Below, one piece after another: positions 37,835 to 46,936 of a stretch of DNA of 64,000 nt (positions are counted from its first letter, which is position 1; every line of letters begins with the position of its first letter). Source of the DNA: Klebsiella quasivariicola (lineage in GTDB: Bacteria; Pseudomonadota; Gammaproteobacteria; Enterobacterales; Enterobacteriaceae); the NCBI RefSeq assembly GCF_002269255.1, contig NZ_CP022823.1:5270001-5334000 (forward strand), given 5' to 3'. The notes beneath the pieces were generated by a model, which had not been told where the DNA came from, did not search any database, and saw only the letters and a list, made by a program, of their open reading frames with translations. The position numbers and the translations under genes are program-made.

Positions 37835-38787
37835 TGATCGAAATTAAACATCTGAAAACGCTGCAAGCGTTGCGGAACAGCGGTTCACTGGCGGGTGCGG
37901 CAGCGGCCCTGCACCAGACCCAGTCCGCTTTGTCTCACCAGTTCAGCGATCTGGAACAGCGCCTTGGCTTTCGTCTCTTTGTGCGTAAGAGCCAACCGCT
38001 GCGTTTTACCCCTCAGGGGGAGATCCTCTTACAGCTGGCCAACCAAGTGCTGCCGCAGATCGCTCGCGCCCTGCAGGACTGTAACGAACCGCAGCAGACC
38101 AAACTGCGCCTGGCTATCGAATGTCACAGCTGTATTCAGTGGCTGACGCCGGCGCTGGAGAATTTCCGCGCCCGCTGGCCACATGTGGAGGTCGACTTCC
38201 ATTCCGGCGTCACCTTCGACCCGCAGCCTGCGCTGCAGCAGGGCGAACTGGATCTGGTGATGACCTCCGATATCCTGCCGCGCAGCGGCCTGCACTACTC
38301 GCCGATGTTTGATTTTGAGGTGCGTCTGGTGCTGGCGCCCGAGCATCCGTTAGCTATGAAGACGCTGGTTACCCCGGAGGATCTGGCCGCGGAAACGCTG
38401 TTGATTTATCCCGTGCAGCGCGGGCGCCTCGATATCTGGCGTCACTTCCTGCAGCCGGCCGGCATCAGCCCGCAGCTGAAAAGCGTCGATAACACGCTGT
38501 TGCTGATCCAGATGGTGGCTGCCCGGATGGGCATCGCCGCGCTGCCGCACTGGGTGGTGGAAAGCTTTGAACGCCAGGGCCTGGTGGTCACCAAAACCCT
38601 GGGTGAGGGATTATGGAGCCGGTTGTACGCGGCCGTCCGCGATGGCGAACAGCGTCAACCGGTCACCGAAGCGTTTATTCGCTCTGCGCGGAACCACGCC
38701 TGCGATCACCTGCCGTTTGTCCGGAGTGCGGAGCGACCCAGCGGCGATGGACCCACAGCGAGGCCAGGATCACCAACGCTCCGCTAA
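37834..38787 (+). CDS. metR: LysR-type regulator of methionine synthesis MetR
   Basis: MetR activates metE, metH and others with homocysteine as coeffector. The product is 317 residues, the E. coli length. The N-terminal LysR winged helix is clear (ALRNSGSLAGAAAALHQTQS, then ALSHQFSDLEQRLGFRLFVR). The effector domain carries ECHSCIQWLTPALENF and SGVTFDPQPALQQGELDLV. The final 113 nt overlap the 3' end of convergent yigM. Confidence 0.97.
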   Translation: MIEIKHLKTLQALRNSGSLAGAAAALHQTQSALSHQFSDLEQRLGFRLFVRKSQPLRFTPQGEILLQLANQVLPQIARALQDCNEPQQTKLRLAIECHSCIQWLTPALENFRARWPHVEVDFHSGVTFDPQPALQQGELDLVMTSDILPRSGLHYSPMFDFEVRLVLAPEHPLAMKTLVTPEDLAAETLLIYPVQRGRLDIWRHFLQPAGISPQLKSVDNTLLLIQMVAARMGIAALPHWVVESFERQGLVVTKTLGEGLWSRLYAAVRDGEQRQPVTEAFIRSARNHACDHLPFVRSAERPSGDGPTARPGSPTLR

Positions 38788-39574
38788 TAAAGCTCGGCCA
38801 GTGCGGCTGCTCCTGCCAGATGGCAAGGTTAACCAGTAGACCAGCGGGGACATGGACATTGTTCATGATCCCCAGCGTGCCGGCATCCACCTGGGTGGCG
38901 CCATAGTTCCACATAAAGTAACCCAGCCCGGAAGCCACCACGCCGAGCCACACCAGCACGCTCCACTGCAGCGTGGTGGTCGGCAGCTTCTGGGGGTTGC
39001 CCAGCATAAACCACGCTGCCACCGCCACGATAAAGGCCCCGACATAGAACCAGGCAAAGGCATTGTGCTGCGGCATCGGACGCACCTCCATCAGGCGCTT
39101 ATACCCCACCATACCGATAGCGAAGCAGAGGTTTGAGAGTTGGACCAGTAACAGCCCGGTCCAGAAGTGATCGCTGACCTTGTCATAACGGATAATCGCC
39201 GCCCCCAGCACTGCCAGCGCGGCACTCAGCAGATAGCCCCAGCGCAGCTTACGTCCGCTGAGCAGGTCATAGATCAGCGTGATATACAGCGGGGTAAATA
39301 CGGTAAACAGCAGAAATTCCGAAACCGTCAGATAGAGATAGGCGCGGAAAGCCAGCAGATACATAATGCCAAGCTGCATCGCGCCCACCAGCATATAAAG
39401 CACGATCGTGCGTGGAGACTGGCCGCGCGTGCGCAGGAAAGGCAGGAACACCAGCGCCGCCAGGCCCACGCGCATCAGCACCGAAAAATAGCTGTCGACG
39501 CTACCGGCCAGGTATTCGCCAATCAGGCTAAAAGAAAAGGCCCACAGGATAGTGGTGATAATTAACAGCGCCAC
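38675..39574 (-). CDS. yigM: Biotin transporter YigM (EamA/DMT family)
   Basis: YigM is a 299-residue inner-membrane protein with ten predicted helices of the drug/metabolite transporter superfamily; in E. coli it is the biotin importer. Characteristic parts are the N-terminal ALLIITTILWAFSFSL and the second EamA repeat with VVASGLGYFMWNYGATQVDAG. The last 37 codons or so overlap metR on the other strand, and the E. coli protein has the same length and a similar C-terminus, so this overlap seems conserved rather than an error. Confidence 0.93.
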   Translation of the reverse strand: MALLIITTILWAFSFSLIGEYLAGSVDSYFSVLMRVGLAALVFLPFLRTRGQSPRTIVLYMLVGAMQLGIMYLLAFRAYLYLTVSEFLLFTVFTPLYITLIYDLLSGRKLRWGYLLSAALAVLGAAIIRYDKVSDHFWTGLLLVQLSNLCFAIGMVGYKRLMEVRPMPQHNAFAWFYVGAFIVAVAAWFMLGNPQKLPTTTLQWSVLVWLGVVASGLGYFMWNYGATQVDAGTLGIMNNVHVPAGLLVNLAIWQEQPHWPSFISGALVILASLWVHRRWVAPHSGQTAGDRRRGSAQSE

Positions 39575-39623
39575 AATGGTCGTCTCGTTGGGTAAAGAAC
39601 AGGCATTGTAGCGAAGAGTCAGG

Positions 39624-39664
39624 TTGACGACTGGACAGTTATTAGCCAGTCGTCAATCTTTTTT
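39624..39664 (+). terminator. Plus-strand terminator between yigM and yigL
   Basis: TTGACGACTGG and CCAGTCGTCAA pair perfectly (11 bp) around an 11-nt loop and are followed by TCTTTTTT on the plus strand. The strand is odd: both neighbours are on the minus strand. The only plus-strand transcript that could reach it is metR read-through antisense to yigM. The hairpin could also protect the yigL 3' end. Confidence 0.7.
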
Positions 39665-40463
39665 AATCGAGGTATAGCTTACGCAGGTAGTGCGGGACGG
39701 CATCGTCGGCGTTGCTGCCGATCACTTCCAGCTCCGGATGCAGATCCTTCAGCCGCTGATGGGCGTTGGCCATAATGCAGCCTTTGCCGGCCATCGACAG
39801 CATCTCGGCGTCGTTCATGCCGTCGCCGAAGGCGATGCAATCGGAAAGACGGTAGCCAAGCATTTTCGCCACCGCCTCCAGCGCATGCCCCTTCGATACC
39901 CCACCCGCCATGACCTCAAGACAGGTTAAGGTGGAGAAGCTGACGTTTACCCGATCGCCCCAGCGGGCGTTCATCGCCTGCTCCAGCGGCAGCAGGTGCT
40001 CGTGATCCTCGCAGGTAAAGAACACCTTGCTGATCCCCTGCGGATCCAGTTCGCCCGGCTCATACAGCTTGTAGTTAAACACCGCCTCTTTGAAGAAACG
40101 CATCTCTTCCGGACGATGACGATTCATGTACCATTCGTCTTCCCGATAGACGTTAGTGACGATTTTCGGATCGTTACGCACCATCTCAAACAGGTCGGCA
40201 GCAATATCGCGATCGAGGTTATGGGCGAAGATTTGCTGGCCATCGCTATCGTGAACGCGGGCGCCGTTAGAGGTGATCATGTACGACCGGATGCCGAGAT
40301 TATCGCGGATCTGGCCGACGTCGATGTAGTGACGGCCGGTGGCGAAAACGAAATTGATCCCACGGGCGGTGAGCAGCTTCAGCGTCTCTTTGGCATACGG
40401 GGTCAGGAAATGATCGGGGGAAAGCAGCGTGCCGTCTAAATCAGACGCAACAACCTGGTACAT
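39663..40463 (-). CDS. yigL: HAD-family sugar/pyridoxal phosphatase YigL
   Basis: YigL is a Cof-type HAD phosphatase, 266 residues, acting on phosphosugars and pyridoxal phosphate in E. coli. HAD motifs: ASDLDGTLLS (nucleophile D8), FATGRHY, the conserved lysine in GVSKGHAL, and AFGDGMNDAEML. In E. coli the sRNA SgrS pairs within the upstream pldB message and stabilises a yigL transcript during sugar-phosphate stress. The arrangement pldB-yigL with a 44-nt gap is kept here, but I have not shown the SgrS pairing site. Confidence 0.95.
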   Translation of the reverse strand: MYQVVASDLDGTLLSPDHFLTPYAKETLKLLTARGINFVFATGRHYIDVGQIRDNLGIRSYMITSNGARVHDSDGQQIFAHNLDRDIAADLFEMVRNDPKIVTNVYREDEWYMNRHRPEEMRFFKEAVFNYKLYEPGELDPQGISKVFFTCEDHEHLLPLEQAMNARWGDRVNVSFSTLTCLEVMAGGVSKGHALEAVAKMLGYRLSDCIAFGDGMNDAEMLSMAGKGCIMANAHQRLKDLHPELEVIGSNADDAVPHYLRKLYLD

Positions 40464-40507
40464 AAAAAAGTTAACCTCTAAGCAGGGCGACGAGCGTTAT
40501 CGTCGGA

Positions 40508-41500
40508 TTAAGTATGTCGATTGAAAAAATCGACGATGGCATTGAGCGCGACTGAGCGCATAGCGTCCTTTTCAAAAAGGATCTCATGATATGCCCCTTC
40601 AATGACGAGCGGTTTACCGCCCTCGCAGGGATGGCCGGCAGCGGCCCGTAATTCACAATAGCGGTCGTGCATCAGATTATCGACCACCCGCTCCTCTTCC
40701 GCCTGTAAAAGCAGCGTCGGGGCGGTATCTTTTTCCACATTCGCCAGCACTTCGTCGCCAGCCAGCATGCCCTCACGCACCCAGTGCCAGGTCGGGCCGC
40801 CGACCTGCAGCCGCGGCTCATCGGCATAGAAGCGCAGGTTGCGACGATAGCGTTGTCGACTGTGTGTCAGCACGTTAACGGCAAAAGGCAGCGCCCGCCA
40901 GCGCCCGGTGCCGATGGCATACTCTTCGCGAATGCGCTGATGGCCCTCAGCCCAGTCGAGAATATGGCGCACCATCCAGTCCGGCAGCCGAATAATAATT
41001 CCGAACATCGGCGCGCAGAGCGCAATCGCATCGCAATGCGCCTGGTAACGTTGCAGAAAAAGCGTGGCAATCGCTCCGCCCATAGAGTGAGCGAGGATAA
41101 ACCGTTTTCGCCAGTGTCCGGGAACCACCTGCTGCTGCCAGAGCGCCGCCAGGTCATCAACATAGTCGCTGAAGTTAACGACGTGTCCGCGGTGGGTATC
41201 TGAGAGCAGGCGGCCCGAGCGTCCCTGCCCGCGATGGTCAATGATCATCACGTCAAAGCCGCTGTGAAAGAGATCGTAGGCCACTTCAGCATACTTCACG
41301 TAGCTTTCAATGCGCCCGGGGCAAATCAGCACCAAACGATCGTTATGTTGCGCGCAAAAGCGGACAAAGCGTACCGGTACATCGTCGACGCCTTTAAATT
41401 CAGCTTCTTCGCGCTGTCGCCAGAAATCCGTCAGCGGCCCCATACTAAAGGCCGCAAACGCGTTTTCTCGTGTTTCCCAGTCCTTTTTCTGCCCAAACAT
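40508..41500 (-). CDS. pldB: Lysophospholipase L2 PldB
   Basis: PldB is an alpha/beta hydrolase that cleaves lysophospholipids, peripheral to the inner membrane. The product is 330 residues (E. coli 340, which has a longer C-terminus after FFNRH). The serine elbow is LAHSMGGAI, the oxyanion region IIDHRGQGRSGR, and the histidine is in EGAYHEILFEKD. First gene of the pldB-yigL pair. Confidence 0.95.
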   Translation of the reverse strand: MFGQKKDWETRENAFAAFSMGPLTDFWRQREEAEFKGVDDVPVRFVRFCAQHNDRLVLICPGRIESYVKYAEVAYDLFHSGFDVMIIDHRGQGRSGRLLSDTHRGHVVNFSDYVDDLAALWQQQVVPGHWRKRFILAHSMGGAIATLFLQRYQAHCDAIALCAPMFGIIIRLPDWMVRHILDWAEGHQRIREEYAIGTGRWRALPFAVNVLTHSRQRYRRNLRFYADEPRLQVGGPTWHWVREGMLAGDEVLANVEKDTAPTLLLQAEEERVVDNLMHDRYCELRAAAGHPCEGGKPLVIEGAYHEILFEKDAMRSVALNAIVDFFNRHT

Positions 41501-41609
41501 CGGGTTTACACCCCTGTTAACCGCTGAAAATCGTTTTTTTACCGTGTATCACACAATGCTGACACAATAGCGTATTGTGGCATAAAAACAGACAATCAGG
41601 GAGTTTCTC

Positions 41610-42230
41610 ATGACCATTGAGTGGTGGTTCGCCTACCTGCTGACATCCATTATTCTCAGCCTGTCGCCGGGTTCCGGAGCGATTAATACCATGACCACCT
41701 CCATTAACCACGGTTATCGCGGCGCGGCGGCGTCGATTGCCGGTTTGCAGACTGGGCTGGCCATTCATATCGTGCTGGTTGGCGTTGGTCTCGGCACTCT
41801 CTTCTCCCGCTCGGTACTGGCCTTTGAGGTGCTGAAATGGGCCGGCGCCGCCTATCTTATCTGGCTCGGGATCCAGCAGTGGCGAGCGGCAGGAGCCATC
41901 GATCTGAATACGCTGGCAAAAGCGCAGACGCGCGGCAAACTTTTCCAGCGCGCGGTGTTCGTGAACCTCACCAATCCTAAAAGCATCGTTTTTCTGGCCG
42001 CCCTGTTTCCACAGTTTATTCTGCCCCACCAGCCGCAGGTGATGCAGTATCTCATTCTGGGCGTCACCACCATCGTCGTCGATATCATTGTGATGATTGG
42101 CTATGCGACCCTGGCGCAGCGCATTTCAGCCTGGATCAAAGGGCCAAAGCAGATGAAGGCGTTGAACAAAGTGTTTGGTTCGCTGTTTATGCTGGTCGGG
42201 GCGCTGCTCGCCTCCGCCCGTCACGCCTGA
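41610..42230 (+). CDS. rhtB: Homoserine/homoserine lactone exporter RhtB
   Basis: RhtB is a LysE-type inner-membrane exporter of homoserine and its lactone, 206 residues with six predicted helices. The family signature SPGSGAINTMTTSINHGYRGA lies near residues 20-40 (key residues SPG at its start), and NLTNPKSIVFLAALFPQF is near 125. The ATG follows CAGGGAG by 6 nt. In E. coli rhtB and rhtC are direct neighbours; here an Rpn-family gene separates them. Confidence 0.96.
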   Translation: MTIEWWFAYLLTSIILSLSPGSGAINTMTTSINHGYRGAAASIAGLQTGLAIHIVLVGVGLGTLFSRSVLAFEVLKWAGAAYLIWLGIQQWRAAGAIDLNTLAKAQTRGKLFQRAVFVNLTNPKSIVFLAALFPQFILPHQPQVMQYLILGVTTIVVDIIVMIGYATLAQRISAWIKGPKQMKALNKVFGSLFMLVGALLASARHA

Positions 42231-42392
42231 ATCATGGAATCTCGCTCGCAAAGAGAGGTTTGCCGGGCAAAAAACGCGCACTCTCTGCACGAGCCGGCAC
42301 GCAAAGCGGGTAATTAATTTTTTTGCCCGCTATCGGCGTTGAACCCACCGTGTCAGGATGCCGCCAGATACGTGATTCATGGATGAACGGCA

Positions 42393-43301
42393 ATGGCGGA
42401 AACGGCGACTCCTCATGATGCGGTATTTAAAAGTTTTCTCTCGCGAGTAGAGACGGCGCGCGATTTTATCGAGCTCCACCTGCCTTCGTCGTTAATACAG
42501 ATCTGCAAACTGGATACCCTGCGTCTGGAATCCGGCAGCTTTCTCGAAGACGATCTCAGGCCTTACTACAGCGATATCCTTTATTCGCTGGAAACCACCC
42601 GCGGTGCGGGCTATGTCCATGTTCTGATCGAGCACCAGAGCGCACCTGATAAGCTGATGGCCTTTCGCTTAATGCGCTATGCTGTCGCCACCATGCAACG
42701 GCACCTGGAGAGCGGCCATAAAACGCTGCCTCTGGTTATCCCTATTCTCTTTTATCAGGGACGACGCAGCCCCTATCCCTGGTCGATGCGCTGGCTGGAT
42801 AATTTTGCCGATCCTGAGACCGCCCGCCAGCTCTATAGCGGGGCGTTTCCGCTGGTCGATATCACGGTGATCCCCGACGACGACATCATGCAGCACCGCA
42901 GCATGGCGGCCCTGACGCTGGTGCAAAAACATATTCGCCAACGCGATATGGCACAACTACTGGACAAGTTGACCCACCTCTTAATGTTGGAGCAGATGAG
43001 CGGACAACAAATCGCCGTGCTGATAAAATATATGGCTCAGGCGGGAGAAGCACAGGATATTCGGGCGCTATTTTATGGGCTGGCACAGCGTGTGCCGCAG
43101 CATGGAGGAATGCTAATGACTCTGGCAGAAACGTGGCTCGCAGAAGGCAGAGAGAAAGGCATCAAAGAAGGCATCAAAGAAGGAAAACTACAGGCCCTTT
43201 TACAGGTCGCCGCAGCGATGCTCAATCGCGGCATTGATGACGATGCGATCCTGGAAATGACCGGTTTGACCAGCGATGAGCTACAGCGTCTTCGTCACTA
43301 A
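42393..43301 (+). CDS. Rpn family recombination-promoting nuclease / putative transposase
   Basis: A 302-residue protein of the RpnA-E (YhgA-like, PF04754) family, Ca2+-stimulated DNA endonucleases that raise RecA-independent recombination in E. coli. The start TPHDAVFKSFLSRVETARDF is the family signature, followed by the PD-(D/E)XK-like core: YYSDILYSL, HVLIEHQSAPD (E-x-Q) and MAFRLMRYAVATM. Towards the end is a repeated REKGIKEGIKEGK, common and variable in length in Rpn proteins. No strong ribosome site precedes the ATG. It is inserted between rhtB and rhtC and is an accessory gene; family paralogues are common in Klebsiella. Confidence 0.92.
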   Translation: MAETATPHDAVFKSFLSRVETARDFIELHLPSSLIQICKLDTLRLESGSFLEDDLRPYYSDILYSLETTRGAGYVHVLIEHQSAPDKLMAFRLMRYAVATMQRHLESGHKTLPLVIPILFYQGRRSPYPWSMRWLDNFADPETARQLYSGAFPLVDITVIPDDDIMQHRSMAALTLVQKHIRQRDMAQLLDKLTHLLMLEQMSGQQIAVLIKYMAQAGEAQDIRALFYGLAQRVPQHGGMLMTLAETWLAEGREKGIKEGIKEGKLQALLQVAAAMLNRGIDDDAILEMTGLTSDELQRLRH

Positions 43302-43307
43302 TATCAA

Positions 43308-43333
43308 CCCCACCCGGAAACAACCGGGTGGGG
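43308..43333. terminator. Hairpin between rpn and rhtC (terminator-like, no U tract)
   Basis: CCCCACCCGG and CCGGGTGGGG pair perfectly around AAACAA between two convergent genes. Neither strand has a T run, so its role as an intrinsic terminator is doubtful; it may be a 3'-end protecting hairpin. Confidence 0.5.
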
Positions 43334-43347
43334 ACACAGCATGCCGG

Positions 43348-43968
43348 TTAACGCGAGATAATCAGGTGGATGCCAAAGCCCGCAAACAGCGTACCGGCGA
43401 TACCATCGATCCACTTCGCCATCCGCTGATAGCCGCGGCGCATCCCCGGCAGGGCGAACAGGCTGGCAACCACCATAAACCAGGCCAGCGTCTCGACGAT
43501 AATTAGCAGGAAAATACCCCAGCGCGCGCCGGCGCCGACGCTATCACCGACGAACAACGAGAACACCGAGCCGAAGTAGATGATTGCTTTCGGATTCGCC
43601 AGATTGGTCAGCAGTCCCTTCACGAAGCTGCGTCCACTGCGGGCCAGCTCCACCTGCGGCTCCGCCGCGGCCACCGCCTCTTTTTTCAGCGCGCCGCGCA
43701 GCATCTGGTAGCCCATCCAGCACAGATACAGGCCCCCACCGACCATAATGATGTTATGCAGCCACGCCATCTGCGCAAGGATCAGGTTCAGGCCGAGCAG
43801 GGCAACCCCCGCCCAGATCATTACGCCGCAGGTGATCCCCAGCACACCCATCATCGCCTCTCTGCGCGAGCGGCTGATGGCCGTTTGTGAGACAAAGAAA
43901 AAGTCCGGCCCCGGGCTCATCAGCGCAATGATATGCACCAGCGCCACGGTGAGGAAAAGCATCAGCAT
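43348..43968 (-). CDS. rhtC: Threonine exporter RhtC
   Basis: RhtC is a LysE-family exporter of threonine, 206 residues with six predicted membrane helices. The N-terminal signature is LMSPGPDFFFVSQTAISRSR, with TNLANPKAIIYFGSVFSLF near residue 130. It lies 61 nt downstream of recQ in the same direction, as in E. coli. Confidence 0.95.
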   Translation of the reverse strand: MLMLFLTVALVHIIALMSPGPDFFFVSQTAISRSRREAMMGVLGITCGVMIWAGVALLGLNLILAQMAWLHNIIMVGGGLYLCWMGYQMLRGALKKEAVAAAEPQVELARSGRSFVKGLLTNLANPKAIIYFGSVFSLFVGDSVGAGARWGIFLLIIVETLAWFMVVASLFALPGMRRGYQRMAKWIDGIAGTLFAGFGIHLIISR

Positions 43969-44029
43969 AGTTAACTCGCAGGAAAATAATGAAGAGGGTA
44001 ACTATTCTGGCACTTTTTCAGCCAGCTGA

Positions 44030-45856
44030 CTACTCATCGTCGCCATCAACATGCGCCCGGATCAGCGCCATAAACGGCTTCCCGAAACGCTCGAGCTTGC
44101 GCGTCCCCACGCCGTTGACGCTGAGCATTTCACCGGCGGTGAGTGGCGACTGTTCCGCCATCTCGATAAGCGTCGCGTCGTTGAAGACCACGTATGGCGG
44201 GATATTCTCTTCGTCGGCGATCGCTTTGCGCAATTTGCGCAGCTTGGCAAACAGTTTACGGTCGTAATTACCGCCGAAAGATTTCTGCATCGCCTTCGGC
44301 TTCAGCGCCACGATACGCGGCACAGCGAGCTGCAGCGGCACCTCGCCGCGCAGCACCGGTCGCGCGGCTTCGGTCAGCTGCAGCGCGGAGTGCTGGGCGA
44401 TATTCTGCGTCACCAGCCCGAGGTGGATCAGTTGGCGGATCACGCTCACCCAGTGCTCGTGACTTTGCTCCCGGCCGATACCGTAAACCGGCAGCTTATC
44501 GTGGCCCATCTCACGGATACGCTGATTGTTGGCGCCGCGCAGAACCTCCACCACGTAACCCATCCCGAAGCGTTGATTCACCCGGTAAATCGTTGAAAGC
44601 GCCTTGCGGGCGTCCATTAAACCATCGTACTGCTTTGGCGGGTCAAGACAGATATCACAGTTGCCGCACGGCTCCTGGCGCCCTTCGCCAAAGTAGTTCA
44701 GCAGCACCAGACGACGACAGGTTTGCGCTTCGGCAAACGCCCCCATCGCATTCAGCTTATGCCGTTCGATATCCTGTAGCGGTCCGGCGGGCTTTTCTTC
44801 CAGACAGCGGCGCAGCCACGCCATATCCGCCGGATCGTAAAACAGCATCGCTTCTGCCGGCAGACCATCGCGTCCGGCGCGGCCGGTTTCCTGATAGTAA
44901 GATTCAATATTACGTGGAATATCAAAATGCACGACAAAGCGGACGTTCGGCTTGTTAATGCCCATACCGAAGGCCACCGTCGCCACCACGATCTGCAGGT
45001 CGTCGCGCTGGAATTTCTCCTGCACGTCGGCGCGCACATCGTTTTCCAGACCGGCATGGTAGGCCGCCGCGCTGATGCCGCGGCTTTGCAGCCTGGCGGC
45101 GGTATCTTCCACTTTCGAACGGCTGTTGCAGTAGATTATGCCCGATTTGCCGCGCTGATCCTGAACGTAGCGCATCAACTGGTCGAGCGGTTTGAATTTC
45201 TCCATCAGCATATAGCGGATGTTCGGCCGGTCGAAGCTGCTGACCTGAATCAGCGGATCGTTCAACCCCAGCAGGCGGACGATATCGCGGCGGGTGGTGT
45301 CATCGGCGGTGGCGGTCAACGCCATAAACGGGATCTGCGGCATCCGCTGGCGCAGCTGGCCCAGCGCGGCATATTCCGGGCGGAAGTCATGGCCCCACTG
45401 GGAGATACAGTGCGCTTCGTCTACCGCCAGCATCGCCAGGTTCCAGTTCGCCAGATGCTCAAGGAAGTTGTCGAGCATTAGCCGTTCCGGCGCGATATAC
45501 AGCAAACGAACCTGCCTGCTGCGGCAGCCGGCCATCACCTCCTGCTGCTGCTCGCGGCTCTGGGTCGAGTTCAGACAAGCCGCCGCCACGCCGTTGGCCA
45601 GCAGTTGATCGACCTGGTCCTTCATCAGCGAGATCAGCGGTGAGACCACCACCGTCAGGCCGCCCATCACCAGCGCCGGCACCTGATAGCACAGAGACTT
45701 ACCGCCGCCGGTCGGCATGACCACCAGGCAGTCACGGCCCTCAAGGACCGTCTCGATAATCGTTTCCTGGCCAGGACGGAACTGCTGGTAGCCGAAGGTC
45801 TCTTGTAAAACCTGCTTAGCCAGCGATTCCTGATTTAATACTTCCGCCTGTGCCAC
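44030..45856 (-). CDS. recQ: ATP-dependent DNA helicase RecQ
   Basis: RecQ is a 3'-5' superfamily 2 helicase of the RecF pathway and replication fork repair. The product is 608 residues (E. coli 609). Walker A is MPTGGGKSL, the DEAH box and aromatic loop are VDEAHCISQWGHDFRPEY, and motif VI is ESYYQETGRAGRDG. The zinc cysteines are in CRRLVLLNYFGE and CGNCDICLDPP. Winged-helix and C-terminal HRDC domains (about 525-605) follow. The start is a GTG at 45856, giving (M)AQAEVLNQES as in E. coli. Confidence 0.97.
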   Translation of the reverse strand: MAQAEVLNQESLAKQVLQETFGYQQFRPGQETIIETVLEGRDCLVVMPTGGGKSLCYQVPALVMGGLTVVVSPLISLMKDQVDQLLANGVAAACLNSTQSREQQQEVMAGCRSRQVRLLYIAPERLMLDNFLEHLANWNLAMLAVDEAHCISQWGHDFRPEYAALGQLRQRMPQIPFMALTATADDTTRRDIVRLLGLNDPLIQVSSFDRPNIRYMLMEKFKPLDQLMRYVQDQRGKSGIIYCNSRSKVEDTAARLQSRGISAAAYHAGLENDVRADVQEKFQRDDLQIVVATVAFGMGINKPNVRFVVHFDIPRNIESYYQETGRAGRDGLPAEAMLFYDPADMAWLRRCLEEKPAGPLQDIERHKLNAMGAFAEAQTCRRLVLLNYFGEGRQEPCGNCDICLDPPKQYDGLMDARKALSTIYRVNQRFGMGYVVEVLRGANNQRIREMGHDKLPVYGIGREQSHEHWVSVIRQLIHLGLVTQNIAQHSALQLTEAARPVLRGEVPLQLAVPRIVALKPKAMQKSFGGNYDRKLFAKLRKLRKAIADEENIPPYVVFNDATLIEMAEQSPLTAGEMLSVNGVGTRKLERFGKPFMALIRAHVDGDDE

Positions 45857-45923
45857 GTTGACCCCATTTGCCTGAAAAGAAAACAGGCGCTATTTTCAGC
45901 GCCTGCGAGCCAGAGTGCAACGA

Positions 45924-46784
45924 TTAAAACAGATCGTTGAGCATTAGCCCGACGCCGACGCGCGTTTGATTAAAGTTGTAGTCGATAAGCGACTCACCAT
46001 AGCCGCTGTAGATCTGCGTATAGGCGCGAACATGTTTGGTGATGGGATAGCTCACCCCGAGCTCCGCCCCACCGTAGCCGGTGTTCCAGTTATATTGTCC
46101 CTGCGCGCTGAGGATCGCCTCCCCCAGCTGATAGCCTACCTTCAGTCGGTAATAGCCCATGTATTTAGTAATGTCCGGGTTATCATCGGTGTTGCCCACC
46201 ACGTACCAGGGCTTCACTTCCACCAGCCAGTTGCCATTTTGCGCCATCAGGCGGGCATAAAGCCGATTCCAGCTGCGCGAGGTGGGATCGGAACGACCAT
46301 TCGAGTCGTGGTTATATCCCATCTCAATGTCGCGCAGCGTCCAGCCGGCAAACTGATAGTCGGTCGCAAAACCAAGAAACAGCTGGGGTTCGTAGTTGGT
46401 TTCGCGAAACGGCGCCGACTCTTTGCTGTTGGAGAGCTGCCACCAGGATTTCTGGGTGTACGACGCGCCAAGCAGCGAATTATCGCCCAGGATGCCGCGC
46501 CACAGCGGGAACGCCAGGCTCAGCTGGAACTTCACTTCATCTTTACGGGCGTTTTCGGCCCAGTCATAGCTGCGGATCGCCTCTTTATTGAGGTCGCTGG
46601 TCCATGTGTAGAGCAGGTAGTTGCTCTCATAAGGGTAGAGCAGGAAAGGATTATCATGGTCCTGTAGCAGGTTGGCGATAATGCTGCCGCGCACTGCAGG
46701 TTTGTCGTGAACCGACGCGTCCTGCGCCATAACACCAGCCGGTAGCGCACACAGCGCCACCAGGCAGGCCAAAGAGATACGCAT
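45924..46784 (-). CDS. pldA: Outer membrane phospholipase A PldA
   Basis: PldA (OMPLA) is a 12-stranded outer-membrane barrel that hydrolyses phospholipids when they reach the outer leaflet; it is Ca2+-dependent and active as a dimer. The precursor is 286 residues with a 20-residue signal peptide (cleavage after GVMA). The catalytic His and Ser are in YNHDSNGRSD and the Asn in SRSWNRLYAR. The C-terminus LMLNDLF ends in the aromatic residue that the Bam machinery recognises. Confidence 0.96.
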   Translation of the reverse strand: MRISLACLVALCALPAGVMAQDASVHDKPAVRGSIIANLLQDHDNPFLLYPYESNYLLYTWTSDLNKEAIRSYDWAENARKDEVKFQLSLAFPLWRGILGDNSLLGASYTQKSWWQLSNSKESAPFRETNYEPQLFLGFATDYQFAGWTLRDIEMGYNHDSNGRSDPTSRSWNRLYARLMAQNGNWLVEVKPWYVVGNTDDNPDITKYMGYYRLKVGYQLGEAILSAQGQYNWNTGYGGAELGVSYPITKHVRAYTQIYSGYGESLIDYNFNQTRVGVGLMLNDLF

Positions 46785-46936
46785 GCTGGTCTCCTGATAA
46801 ATAGTTTTTATTTTTGTTTAACCTGAAGCCATTCTACCTGTTTATTAATCACCTGCCCCCTAATCCGTTCCGAAAGTGGAAATCAATATTTTAGAAGCAT
46901 AAAATCAACATTTTGTTAACGAATGGAACCGGTGTT

